From: Erwinia aphidicola
Lineage (GTDB): Bacteria > Pseudomonadota > Gammaproteobacteria > Enterobacterales > Enterobacteriaceae
Length of the DNA: 64,000 bases
Direction of reading: 5' to 3'
Assembly: GCF_014773485.1 (NCBI RefSeq)
Contig: NZ_JACXBP010000012.1
Location: 31,959-95,958, forward strand
Under the pieces are notes generated by a model. It saw only the letters and a program-made list of their open reading frames with translations, searched no databases and was not told where the DNA came from. The translations under genes and the position numbers were made by a program. Below are positions 16,555 to 24,233 of this stretch, one piece after another. Numbering within the stretch: the first letter of the stretch is position 1; the number at the start of each line of letters is the position of its first letter.

Positions 16555-16725
16555 TTATCGGTAGACTTCACCGCACAGCAGCACCACGTTGGGGCGGCGC
16601 TGATGAATGCGTTCAGCCATCTGTTCGCAGGCGTAGCGGCTGGGAAAGATATGCTCAGATACCGGAAGTGCATCACAGGCGTCATGCCCACAGGCGCTGA
16701 CGAGTAAAACGAAGCCAATTAACAT
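16555..16725 (-). CDS. Small Cys-rich protein, possibly a lipoprotein
   Basis: This 56-residue reading frame starts MLIGFVLLVSACGHDACDA after a strong ribosome site (AAAGGAGTGAAAG). The N-terminus is a short hydrophobic stretch with a lipobox-like VSAC, although it lacks the usual leading lysine or arginine. The rest reads LPVSEHIFPSRYACEQMAER and ends VVLLCGEVYR, with four cysteines in all. It lies convergent with the IraP-like gene, with only 10 bases between the stops. I do not recognise a family. Confidence 0.62.
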   Translation of the reverse strand: MLIGFVLLVSACGHDACDALPVSEHIFPSRYACEQMAERIHQRRPNVVLLCGEVYR

Positions 16726-16864
16726 CTTTCACTCCTTTGATAATCCGGTTTGCTTATCAGTATAGGTGACAAGCTCAGTACCAGCCTGTTCCGCATGTGC
16801 TGAGCGCGTGAAGTTTCTGCTATCTGTCGTTGTTCACCGTCAGGCGGTGTAATAAGGAGTTTCT

Positions 16865-17755
16865 GTGGCACTGTTTCAAGGACTTTCTGCTTTTCCCATC
16901 ACCCCGACTGACGCCGCTGGCGTAGTGGATATCCGCGCGCTGGAAAAACTGCTGCTGCGCCTGAAACATGCCCGGGTCGATTCTGTCGGTTTACTCGGCA
17001 GCACCGGTCTTTACGCTTATCTCCGCCGTGAGCAAAAGCAGCGCGCTATTGAAGCGGCAGTGGCCTGTCTGGGGGATATTCCGGTGATTGCCAGCGCCGG
17101 GGCGTTGCGTACCGATGATGCCTGCCAGCTGGCTGCCGATGCCGCACAAGCGGGCGCACGCGGTATTTTGCTGGCTCCGGTCTCCTATACGCCGCTGTCT
17201 GACGAAGAGGTATTCCAGCACTATGCCGCCGTGGCGCAGGCCAGCGATCTGCCGATCTGCATCTACCATAATCCGGGCACCACGCACTTTACCTTTTCAC
17301 CTGAACTGCTGCAGCGCCTGGGAACCCTTCCGCAGATTCAGGCGCTGAAACAGCCTGCTCAGCCCGCGACCCGTCGCGATGATGTCAATGAACTGCGCGC
17401 CCGCTTTGCCCCGGGTTTTGCCGTGGGTTTTAGCGGTGACTGGAATGCGGGCAATGCCTTGCTGGCAGGGGGCGATCTGTGGTTCAGCGTGCTGGGTGGG
17501 CTACTGCCGCAGCACGCGCAGGCACTGATGCGGGCGGCTCAGGCGGGGGATGCAGAGCAGGTGGCCGAGCTGAATCAGATACTGGCGCCGATGTGGCAGC
17601 TGTTCCAGCGTCTCAGCAGCCTGCGGGTGATGTATGCCGCCGTAGAGATTCTGGGGATTTGCCAGCCTGTGTTACCCCGTCCGTTACTGGGACTGGATCG
17701 GGCAGAGCGGCAGGAGATCGAACAGGTGCTGAACGCACTGTTGGATAAAATCTGA
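16865..17755 (+). CDS. DapA/NAL-family class I aldolase (dihydrodipicolinate synthase-like)
   Basis: The 296-residue protein has the TIM-barrel layout of dihydrodipicolinate synthase and N-acetylneuraminate lyase. The phosphate/substrate loop reads GSTGLYAYL, the catalytic tyrosine region ICIYHNPGTTHF, and the Schiff-base lysine region IQALKQPAQ. In true DapA the first loop is GTTGE; the glutamate is replaced here by Leu-Tyr. It is thus probably not the lysine-pathway enzyme but a lyase acting on another 2-keto acid. The start is GTG after AATAAGGAG. It stands alone between convergent genes. Confidence 0.85.
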   Translation: MALFQGLSAFPITPTDAAGVVDIRALEKLLLRLKHARVDSVGLLGSTGLYAYLRREQKQRAIEAAVACLGDIPVIASAGALRTDDACQLAADAAQAGARGILLAPVSYTPLSDEEVFQHYAAVAQASDLPICIYHNPGTTHFTFSPELLQRLGTLPQIQALKQPAQPATRRDDVNELRARFAPGFAVGFSGDWNAGNALLAGGDLWFSVLGGLLPQHAQALMRAAQAGDAEQVAELNQILAPMWQLFQRLSSLRVMYAAVEILGICQPVLPRPLLGLDRAERQEIEQVLNALLDKI

Positions 17756-17770
17756 GGCGCTAACGGATGA

Positions 17771-17797
17771 ATGGCCTTGCGCTGCATGCAAGGCCAT
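17771..17797. terminator. Hairpin between convergent genes
   Basis: ATGGCCTTGC, loop GCTGCAT, GCAAGGCCAT is a perfect 10-bp stem, 15 bases after the aldolase stop and before the end of the yjbE-like gene. There is no clear T-run on either strand, so termination is plausible but not certain. Confidence 0.5.
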
Positions 17798-17823
17798 GAG
17801 CTGCTGTGCGTTCTAAAATTTAA

Positions 17824-18066
17824 TCAGTGCGCAACCGTAGAGGTTGTCGTTGTGGTGGTGCCGGTGTTCGAGCCATCGCCGCCGCTGGACGTCGCGAGAG
17901 CGATACCCAGCAGCGCGGCAACGGCGCCAACGCCAACGGCATTAGAGGTGCCATCAGACATTGACGATGCGCTGCTGCCTGCTGCTTCACCCGCTCCGGT
18001 CACGGCCCAGGTACTGCTGCTGCCTGCCAGTAATGCCAGCAATAAAAGTGATTTGACGCGTTTCAT
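17824..18066 (-). CDS. YjbE-like exopolysaccharide-associated secreted protein
   Basis: The 80-residue product has a signal peptide (MKRVKSLLLLALLAGSSSTWA), a Ser/Ala/Gly-rich middle and the distinctive tail SSGGDGSNTGTTTTTTSTVAH. E. coli YjbE, from the Rcs-controlled yjbEFGH exopolysaccharide operon, ends in nearly the same GGGDGSNTGTTTTTTTS. GfcA has a similar composition. No yjbFGH-like genes follow; the gene is alone, read against the aldolase. A role in the extracellular matrix is inferred. Confidence 0.78.
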   Translation of the reverse strand: MKRVKSLLLLALLAGSSSTWAVTGAGEAAGSSASSMSDGTSNAVGVGAVAALLGIALATSSGGDGSNTGTTTTTTSTVAH

Positions 18067-18493
18067 ATTATTATCCTCGGGCGTTGAGATTCTGGTGCTG
18101 CAGAGGAAGCATAATGAGATTTATGGCGAGGTGAAATGGGTGAACAACGGCAAAAATAGCCGCACTCCAGTACCGCTGGATGCTAAAAAGATCCATTAAT
18201 AACCGGACCTGTTGTGTCATCCATCCCTGTATGCCACGCGTGATAACACGGCGGCAATGCAATAGTGAGATTTTTCCCGCCGCCTGCGCGGTTAACCCTG
18301 GCTGTGAAAGATGGCCGTAATAAGCTGGAAATCCACGCTATTTTTCAGAATATCCTCTGATGCTCTCGATCTGGCTGAAAAGCGTGCAATTTTTGCGATT
18401 TATCCTGGTTTTAGGGGGATCCTGCAGGTTTTAAGAACTTGTTAACCAAGTTATGGCCTACTGGACTAAGTCAAATTGGCCAGGGGATGAAAG
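18067..18493. other. Divergent intergenic region (427 bases), no gene seen
   Basis: This stretch separates the yjbE-like gene from the methyltransferase and must hold both promoters. A short open frame on the minus strand (62 codons) has no ribosome site and an ordinary composition, and is not called. The inverted repeat AACTTG-TTAAC-CAAGTT at 18436-18452, 42 bases before the methyltransferase start, may be a protein-binding site. Nothing else is identifiable. Confidence 0.6.
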
Positions 18494-19078
18494 ATGTTGT
18501 TGACCGCACTGTCGTATATCAAAGATAAAACCGGTTACTTACAAGAGTTTATCGCCGATCCGCGCAAAACCGGGACCATTGCTCCCTCTTCCCAAACGCT
18601 GTGTAAAACCATGTCAGACGCCGTCGAATGGCAGCAGTGCCTGCGCGTAGCGGAATTAGGTGCCGGGGAGGGCGTGTTAACCCGCCATCTGCTAAGCAGA
18701 ATGCGGGCGGATGCCAGCCTGCTGGCTTTCGAAACCAACCCGCGCTTTCATCCGCGCCTGGCATCCCTGCATGACAATCGTTTACAGGTGAGCGGCGAGT
18801 CGGCGGAAACGCTGGAGGGGGAGTTTGATGCGATATTTTCCGGCCTGCCGCTGCTGTCGCTGCCCCACGGGGTGCGCCACCGCATTCTGCAGCGTGCCGC
18901 CGAAAAGCTGAGTGAAAACGGCGTGTTTGTTCAGTTCCAGTACACCTCATTATCCGAGCCGCTGCTCTCTGAATACTTCGCCTGGAACCGCACGCGCGTG
19001 CTGGCTAACCTACCGCCTGCATGGGTGTATCGTGGGCACTCACTAACCCGCTTACCCTGGGCCAGCGCGGCTCGCTAA
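18494..19078 (+). CDS. SAM-dependent methyltransferase, PmtA-like
   Basis: The 194-residue protein carries the SAM-binding motif I as VAELGAGEGVLTRHLL, preceded by a region typical of phospholipid N-methyltransferase-like proteins (FIADPRKTGTIAPSSQTLCKTM). Later motifs are FDAIFSGLPLLSLP and ENGVFVQFQYTSLSEPLL. The family includes PmtA, which methylates phosphatidylethanolamine, but assignment to that reaction is not secure. The start follows CAGGGGATGAAAG. The gene stands alone. Confidence 0.8.
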   Translation: MLLTALSYIKDKTGYLQEFIADPRKTGTIAPSSQTLCKTMSDAVEWQQCLRVAELGAGEGVLTRHLLSRMRADASLLAFETNPRFHPRLASLHDNRLQVSGESAETLEGEFDAIFSGLPLLSLPHGVRHRILQRAAEKLSENGVFVQFQYTSLSEPLLSEYFAWNRTRVLANLPPAWVYRGHSLTRLPWASAAR

Positions 19079-19153
19079 TGCGAATGTTCCTACTCTGCCT
19101 GGCAATTGTGTCAGATTTGCTATGCTTAACCTTTAGCCAAAGAGGAGGAGAAG

Positions 19154-19384
19154 ATGAGCAGTGAAACAGAAGTGCCGGTTACAAACGAGGAAGAAGTGTG
19201 CAATATCATCGGTAAAGCCGTGGTTGACCTCAGCATCACGGGACAACCGGTCAACAAAGCCACGCTGGGCCTGAAGCTGCTGGCAATGGCCGATCAGGAT
19301 AGCGATGACGAACGTATTTTACTCTACTGGATTGCCCGCAGGGCCATCAATCAACCGCACAAATTTGCGGAGGCAAGGTACTGA
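19154..19384 (+). CDS. AriR/YmgB-type two-component connector
   Basis: The 76-residue protein contains EEVCNIIGKAVVDLSITGQPVNKATLGLKLL, which follows the pattern of E. coli AriR (YmgB): a helix of the form [20 protein letters not shown], then a second helix. Proteins of this group (YcgZ, YmgA, AriR) act on the RcsC-RcsD-RcsB phosphorelay and influence biofilm and acid resistance. A very strong ribosome site (GAGGAGGAGAAG) precedes the start. The assignment rests on helix pattern and length; the Rcs role is inferred. A second member is at 33420-33665. Confidence 0.65.
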   Translation: MSSETEVPVTNEEEVCNIIGKAVVDLSITGQPVNKATLGLKLLAMADQDSDDERILLYWIARRAINQPHKFAEARY

Positions 19385-19458
19385 CTACCTGCCTGTAGCC
19401 GGGGCTGCTGCCACCGGAAATACGCGGCCGTTCAGTGATATGCTGGGCGGCCATCGAG

Positions 19459-20475
19459 TTACACCAGCTTGCGCAGCCACGGCACGCGCATCACCAGTGC
19501 AATAATCAGCGAAGAGATAATAAACACTGCCAGCGCTACGGCTGGGATGGTGAACGCCGAGTAGTAACCATTGAACTCCACCGCGACCAGGCGCAGCACG
19601 CTCTCCAGCACCAGCATATGCACAAAAAAGATACCTACGCTGAGCTTTGCCTGACCGCGAATCGCCAGATTAACGCGCCGGGTAAATTGTAATGGCGCAT
19701 TCAGCAGCATAAAGAAACAGGCCAGCGCCAGCGTAACGACGGTCGGCGCAGAATAGAACAGAAAAATTCCGTCCGGCCTGCCGATACTGCGCGACAGCGA
19801 GTACTCCATCACCGCAGTCAGCACCGCGCTGAGCACGAATATCACCGAGGCGATAGTCACTTTTGGCGCGAGCTTATAACGCCTTACTACGCCACCAATA
19901 ATATAAAAGCCGGAAAGGTAGACCACCATATCGATATTACTGGGGTTCTGCCGAAGGTGATTTTCCAGCACGCTCTCTTTGAAGTTATCAAACAGCATAT
20001 AGACCGATGCCAGCGCGAACCAGACGGCGAGAATATAGTTGATGCGCTGCTGACTGCCGTATTGAATAAAGGTATTAAGCAGCGGAGTGACCAGGTAAAG
20101 CAGAATTAGCGTGTAAATGAACCACAGATGGCTGTAGGCCGGGGTGCTGAGTAAATCCAGCAGGCTAAAGGGTTTTGGGCTGTCATTCACCGTGCGGTCG
20201 TAGACAAAATAGATAATTGTCCAGGCCACCAGCGGGATCAGCAAATCCAGCACGCGCGTTTTTAGCGTGCTGAGCAGGGATTCATTTTTATTTAGAGAGA
20301 TATAGCCCGCAATCAGCAGGAAAAGCGGAAATGAAATTCGCCCCAGCGTGTCATACATCACTGCAACCGACCAGCCGTTATGAAATGAGCCGTAGGGGAT
20401 CTCTGCGGTGTGCAGCAGGATCACCAAAAAGGTCGCAATCAGCGTAAGTAATTTAATATTGAGGGTTTTCAACAA
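19459..20475 (-). CDS. Acyltransferase 3 family membrane protein (WecH/OafA-like)
   Basis: This integral inner-membrane protein of about 338 residues has roughly ten hydrophobic segments. Near the N-terminus IATFLVILLHTAEIPYG holds the histidine typical of acyltransferase 3 proteins, and FPLFLLIAGYISL follows. Such enzymes usually O-acetylate surface sugars. I place the start at TTG 20475 (MLKTLNIKLL), five bases after AAAGGAA. The open frame also allows a GTG eight codons upstream, which has no ribosome site. No polysaccharide genes are adjacent. Confidence 0.8.
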   Translation of the reverse strand: MLKTLNIKLLTLIATFLVILLHTAEIPYGSFHNGWSVAVMYDTLGRISFPLFLLIAGYISLNKNESLLSTLKTRVLDLLIPLVAWTIIYFVYDRTVNDSPKPFSLLDLLSTPAYSHLWFIYTLILLYLVTPLLNTFIQYGSQQRINYILAVWFALASVYMLFDNFKESVLENHLRQNPSNIDMVVYLSGFYIIGGVVRRYKLAPKVTIASVIFVLSAVLTAVMEYSLSRSIGRPDGIFLFYSAPTVVTLALACFFMLLNAPLQFTRRVNLAIRGQAKLSVGIFFVHMLVLESVLRLVAVEFNGYYSAFTIPAVALAVFIISSLIIALVMRVPWLRKLV

Positions 20476-20588
20476 CAGATTCCTTTGCCAGGGCAGCACT
20501 GCAAAGTCTCTACAGGCTTCAACTTAGGGTAAATGTAACATACCTTGGTAAAATCCTGCTGTGTTTACCCGCAAAATTTGCCGTCTGT

Positions 20589-20837
20589 TTAGCTGCGATG
20601 CGTTTCTACGGTAATTTGCGCCGCGCAGCTTTCACCGGGTTTGACCACGCGGAATTCTGCTTTGCCCTGATGCACGTAGATACAGGCGCGCCCCGCATCA
20701 CCGCCATCCTGCTCCTGCGACAGGGATATCGAAAGGGTTTGCGCGCTGGAAACGGCTATCAACGCGGCGTACAGCGCCAGCGTGGCGCAAATCAACCGGG
20801 CTTTAGTGAGCTTTAATTTACTTTCCGATAGCAACAT
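20589..20837 (-). CDS. Small exported or membrane-anchored protein, unknown
   Basis: The 82-residue product has a basic N-terminus (MLLSESKLKLTKAR), one hydrophobic segment (LICATLALYAALIAVSSA) and a polar remainder reading SQEQDGGDAGRACIYVHQGKAEFRVVKPGESC. The two cysteines could form a disulfide in the periplasm. A clear GGAGGGCACCC ribosome site supports it. No family is recognised and no neighbour suggests a role. Confidence 0.6.
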   Translation of the reverse strand: MLLSESKLKLTKARLICATLALYAALIAVSSAQTLSISLSQEQDGGDAGRACIYVHQGKAEFRVVKPGESCAAQITVETHRS

Positions 20838-21033
20838 GGGTGCCCTCCGTGAGCGCAGGCTGTCAATAGGGCTGGCGCTGGAGGCGAGGATCCAGAGCGC
20901 AACACCATCAATGAAGATAAACGTCTGGCAATATCGGCGTTAACCGCCTGGCGACTCTATGGGATAACTCTTATTTTGAATGGTAGCAATACGATGGCGG
21001 AAGCGCTGCTGCTTCCGCCCGTGCGCTACGGCA

Positions 21034-21237
21034 TTAATGCTGGGAAAACTGATGCTTAATGTGCTGATAGAAGTAAGACCCCTTAGACGGGGAGGCCATA
21101 AAGAAGTGCCATGTTGTCAGAGGAACATCGCAATAGGTCCAGGTACCGTGGCCCAGAGTTTCAACTTCCAGTATGCGCTTATCTGCATCGTAACCCACTG
21201 AATGAATTGCGGATGATGCAACGGTCTGTCGTTTCAT
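21034..21237 (-). CDS. KTSC-domain protein
   Basis: The 67-residue protein is nearly all KTSC domain: SSAIHSVGYDADKRILEVET, then GTWTYCDVPLTTWHFFMASPSKGSYFYQHIK. The domain is named for the Lys-Thr-Ser-Cys-type C-terminal residues in lysyl-tRNA synthetase fusions; its role is unknown. In this copy the short motif is altered (SKGSYFYQHI). The ribosome site AAAGGAGGTTGAA is strong. It is a single-gene unit. Confidence 0.8.
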   Translation of the reverse strand: MKRQTVASSAIHSVGYDADKRILEVETLGHGTWTYCDVPLTTWHFFMASPSKGSYFYQHIKHQFSQH

Positions 21238-21584
21238 TTCAACCTCCTTTTATCATCGGTAAGGTTAAAATTTAAGCTGATTTTTGCCCGTTTATCCTGT
21301 CAGGGATCAAGAAATTTTATCTTTTGGCACGAAAGGTTAATCGAAGCGGCAGAAAAAAAGGGGGAAAGGGGGGGAGAAAAATAAGCCTCGGGAAGTGGGA
21401 AACCCAGCAACACTTCCTGAGGCCATGCAAATGCATAATTCGTTACAGGAGTTACTTTAGCCGCTTCGCCAAACTTGTACAAGTTTATTTTTCTTTGTAC
21501 AACTTTGTCCGGCGGGGTAAAAAGCGTGACGAAAAGGGGCCAAACTTGCTAGAGTGCGTTTTTACTGTTTTAGCGGAAATGATT
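21238..21584. other. Intergenic region (347 bases) with hairpin and paired palindromes
   Basis: No gene is called here. It contains a G-rich/A-rich run (21355-21380) and a 13-bp hairpin, GCCTCGGGAAGTG with CACTTCCTGAGGC (21385-21423). It also holds the paired TTGTACAA palindromes listed separately. An open frame from 21324 runs through it into the small gene at 21585, but the upstream part has low-complexity lysine and glycine codons and no ribosome site. Confidence 0.6.
21471..21502. promoter_or_regulatory. Paired palindromic operator candidate
   Basis: AAACTTGTACAAGTTT (21471-21486) is a perfect 16-base palindrome. A second TTGTACAA core lies at 21495-21502, exactly 20 bases from the first core, that is about two helical turns. 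The flanks also resemble each other (ACTT before, CTTT after). This is the arrangement of a dimeric repressor binding twice on one DNA face. The regulator is unknown. The likely target is the small gene at 21585. Confidence 0.55.
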
Positions 21585-21779
21585 ATGTCGAACGAAATTG
21601 CCCATCCGTCCAGCAGCCCGAAGCAGGCTGCCTTACAGCTGGTGATTGAACTGGTACGTGCGGGGAAGCTCAGCCCGCTGCAGGGAGATGCATCAAATAT
21701 GATCTCTATCTACGAGCAGTTTAAAACGCATTTTGAAGCGGATAAACAGAAACACGCCTCGGGTTCAGCCATCTCCTGA
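21585..21779 (+). CDS. Small conserved-looking protein, unknown
   Basis: The 64-residue product reads MSNEIAHPSSSPKQAALQLVIELVRAGKL at its start and has a second helix-like stretch ASNMISIYEQFKTHFEADKQK. It is soluble, with no signal peptide. GCGGAA six bases before the ATG at 21585 supports this start; an ATG two codons upstream is also possible. The size and two-helix pattern recall small regulatory proteins, but I cannot place it in a family. It lies downstream of paired palindromes that may control it. Confidence 0.6.
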   Translation: MSNEIAHPSSSPKQAALQLVIELVRAGKLSPLQGDASNMISIYEQFKTHFEADKQKHASGSAIS

Positions 21780-21796
21780 TCTTCAGCTTTGATGCG

Positions 21797-21824
21797 GTCA
21801 GCTACGGGGTGCTCCGTAGCTGAC
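21797..21824. terminator. Hairpin between convergent genes
   Basis: GTCAGCTACGG, loop GGTGCT, CCGTAGCTGAC forms an 11-bp stem between the small gene ending at 21779 and the binding-protein gene ending at 21845. No T-run follows directly, so its role as a terminator is uncertain. Confidence 0.5.
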
Positions 21825-21844
21825 GGAGATGACGAGTTATTCCC

Positions 21845-23422
21845 TCATTGCTTACTAACGCGGTCAAAGTACAGCAGGCTGATACCAATGCCCTGATGTG
21901 CCCCCTGAATATTTTTCCCCAGCCCGACAAGTTGTTGCCCCTGTAGCGAGACCACAAACGGTGAATTTTGCTGGATGTCTGTTTGCAGCTGCTGATAAAG
22001 CGCCGTGCGTTTTTGCGTATCACTTTCCGCCGCCGCCGCGCGCGTTTTGGCACTCAATTCCGGGATATTCCAGCCAACGCGCCACGCCAGCGTTTTCGGG
22101 CCGCCCGCGACGTTATAGGCGAAGGTGCTGGCATTGCTGTTGGCATCAACGTAATCCGCGCCCCAGTAGATAAAGATCGACTGGAAATTGCGGCTGCGCA
22201 TTTTGCTCCACAGCTCGGACTCGGCGACCGGCTGAATATCAATCTGAATATCCGCTTTAGCAAAGCTCGCCTGCAGCGCCTGGGCAATATCGCTGTACGG
22301 CGGCTGGCTGACGACGGTCAGCGCAAAGCGCGTGCCGGGCTTGATCCCGCCCTTCGCCAGGATCGCTTTGGCTTTCGCCACATTGTAGTGGAACGGCTGG
22401 TTGGTCAGCGCGCCCTCAAAACCGGCAGGCAGGAACGTTTGATGCACCTGATACTGGCCTTTCAACAGCTGCTGAGAAAGGCTGTTGTAATCCACCAGCC
22501 AGCGGGCAGCCTGCCACAGCGCGGGGTTGCCCAGCGCCGGCTGCTGCTTATCCTGGGTATTGAAGCCGAGATAATAGATCAGGCTGGAGGGGAAGCTGGC
22601 GACCTGCACCTTGCCCTGCTTTTGCAGCGTGGCGAACTGGTCGGCGCCCAAATTATAGGCGACGTCGGCATCGCCGCTCTCCAGCAGCAGGCGGCGTGAA
22701 CCGGCATCGCTGACGTTCTTCAGGATCACCCGCTTGAGAGGGGGGGCTGGCTGAGCGTGCGGGTTCTGCTCCAGCACCAGCGCCTGCTGGGGCACGTAGT
22801 TGCGGATGCTGTAGGCCGCGCTACCTGCCGAGTGAGTGCGCAGCCAGCCGTTGCCAGCGTCCCGATCCGTCACGTGCTGCTGCACCAGCTTGCTGTCCAC
22901 TACCGAGGCGACGGGTGAGGTCAGCAGGCGCAGAGCCAGATCGCGCCCAATTGCCGACTGCCAGCGGATCTCCAGCTGATGGTCGCCGCGCCGGGTAAAC
23001 TGCGCATCCACATTGTCTGGCGTCCAGCCAAACTCCCCGAGGATAAACACCGGGGTTTTATTCAGCTTCACCGCGCGCGTCAGCGAGTAAATGACATCGT
23101 CGGCAGTGACGGGATTGCCGCTGGCAAACTTCGCGTCCGCTTGCAGGGTAATCAGCAGGCTGTGCTCGCTGCTCCCCGGCTGCCAGCTGCTGGCCAGCTG
23201 CGGCCTGAGCTGACGAGGGTCGCTGATATCCGGCGTGACCAGCGTTTGGTAGACGTTACGCAGGCTGCTGGTGCTGACGGTTTCAAAACTCTCCGCCGGA
23301 TCAAAGCTGATAATCCCGTCAAGCGAGATAGCAACGATCAGCGTATCGGCTGGCGTGGCGGCCTGGGAACCGGGGCTGAGCAACAGGGCGGTAGTGAATA
23401 ACAGCGGCAGTAATTGGCGCAT
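21845..23422 (-). CDS. ABC importer periplasmic binding protein, SBP family 5 (second copy)
   Basis: The 525-residue protein has a signal peptide (MRQLLPLLFTTALLLSPGSQA) and the family-5 binding-protein fold used for peptides, nickel and similar solutes. Family hallmarks are SFDPAESFETVS near the N-terminus and KFASGNPVTADDVIYSLTRAV. It is clearly paralogous to the binding protein at 26976-28544: both contain KFASGNP, GWT-DNVDAQ and THSAGS in the same order. It is the last gene of the importer cluster, 145 bases after the ATPase, with a palindrome between. Its substrate is unknown. Confidence 0.92.
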   Translation of the reverse strand: MRQLLPLLFTTALLLSPGSQAATPADTLIVAISLDGIISFDPAESFETVSTSSLRNVYQTLVTPDISDPRQLRPQLASSWQPGSSEHSLLITLQADAKFASGNPVTADDVIYSLTRAVKLNKTPVFILGEFGWTPDNVDAQFTRRGDHQLEIRWQSAIGRDLALRLLTSPVASVVDSKLVQQHVTDRDAGNGWLRTHSAGSAAYSIRNYVPQQALVLEQNPHAQPAPPLKRVILKNVSDAGSRRLLLESGDADVAYNLGADQFATLQKQGKVQVASFPSSLIYYLGFNTQDKQQPALGNPALWQAARWLVDYNSLSQQLLKGQYQVHQTFLPAGFEGALTNQPFHYNVAKAKAILAKGGIKPGTRFALTVVSQPPYSDIAQALQASFAKADIQIDIQPVAESELWSKMRSRNFQSIFIYWGADYVDANSNASTFAYNVAGGPKTLAWRVGWNIPELSAKTRAAAAESDTQKRTALYQQLQTDIQQNSPFVVSLQGQQLVGLGKNIQGAHQGIGISLLYFDRVSKQ

Positions 23423-23533
23423 AAAAAAAGTCCTGAATCGGTTGAGATATCAGGACTATAGAGGTTCACTGCGCGCTTCAGAAATGCCGGATCTGACTAT
23501 GGTTAGTTGTTTACCACAATATCCTTCAGTAGG

Positions 23534-23551
23534 GGCCGGGCATGCCCGGCC
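23534..23551. repeat. REP-like palindrome, family B, copy 1
   Basis: GGCCGGGCATGCCCGGCC is a perfect 18-base palindrome preceded by CAGTAGG. A near-identical copy lies at 52122-52141 (one base different), again preceded by GTAG. It sits between the ATPase gene and the second binding-protein gene and could reduce read-through within the operon. Confidence 0.7.
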
Positions 23552-23567
23552 AGTACGTGAGTCGGGG

Positions 23568-24233
23568 TCAGCCGACAATACGGCCCTGATCCATATGCAC
23601 TGCGCGATCGCACATGTGGTCGATAACATCCGGATCGTGGCTGACCAGCACCATCGTCAGGTTATCCTGCTGCTTGAGCTGATTAAGCAGATTGAGGATC
23701 TCCGCCTGCACCGACATATCCAGCGCCGATGTCGGCTCATCCAGCAGCAGGATCTTCGGCTGCAGCAGCAGAGCGCGTACAATCGCCACGCGCTGGCGCT
23801 GGCCGCCGGAGAGCTGATGCGGATAACGATCGGCCATCGCCGGATCCAGCCCGACGTGGCGGAACCCCTGATCGATACGATCGTCAATATTATCGCTTTT
23901 CAGCAGCTTCAACGGCTCTGCCAGCGTGCGGCGCAGGCGGTGCCGGGGATGCAGCGAGGCATAGGGATCCTGAAACACCATCTGCACGTCGCGGCGCAGC
24001 TGTCCGCTGAAGGCTTTGCCAGGCTGGGCGTGATGCCCGGCCAGCTGCATCTCACCGCGCCAGTGCGGATTCAGCCCGGCCAGCACCCACAGCAGCGACG
24101 ACTTGCCGCAGCCGGAAGGGCCAACCAGACCAAAACACTCACCCGGCGTGACCGAGAGCGAAACATCATGCACCACGGTGCGCAGTTCGTAGCCCTGCTT
24201 ATGGGCCACGCTCAGCTGGGATAATTCAATCAT
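23568..24233 (-). CDS. ABC transporter ATPase (DppF-like)
   Basis: This is one of two cytoplasmic ATPases of the peptide-type importer. The 221-residue protein has Walker A GPSGCGKSS, signature LSGGQRQR, Walker B ILLLDEPTSALD and the switch histidine in VLVSHD. It is shorter than typical DppF and lacks the C-terminal extension. The start MIELSQLSVAHKQGYEL at 24233 overlaps the preceding ATPase by eight bases; an open frame continuing upstream has no family similarity. It is translated in operon with the genes upstream. Confidence 0.93.
   Translation of the reverse strand: MIELSQLSVAHKQGYELRTVVHDVSLSVTPGECFGLVGPSGCGKSSLLWVLAGLNPHWRGEMQLAGHHAQPGKAFSGQLRRDVQMVFQDPYASLHPRHRLRRTLAEPLKLLKSDNIDDRIDQGFRHVGLDPAMADRYPHQLSGGQRQRVAIVRALLLQPKILLLDEPTSALDMSVQAEILNLLNQLKQQDNLTMVLVSHDPDVIDHMCDRAVHMDQGRIVG

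Noticed and set aside
18071..18262. 62-codon frame on the minus strand upstream of the yjbE-like gene
   Set aside because: It has no ribosome site, no signal or domain and lies in the promoter region.
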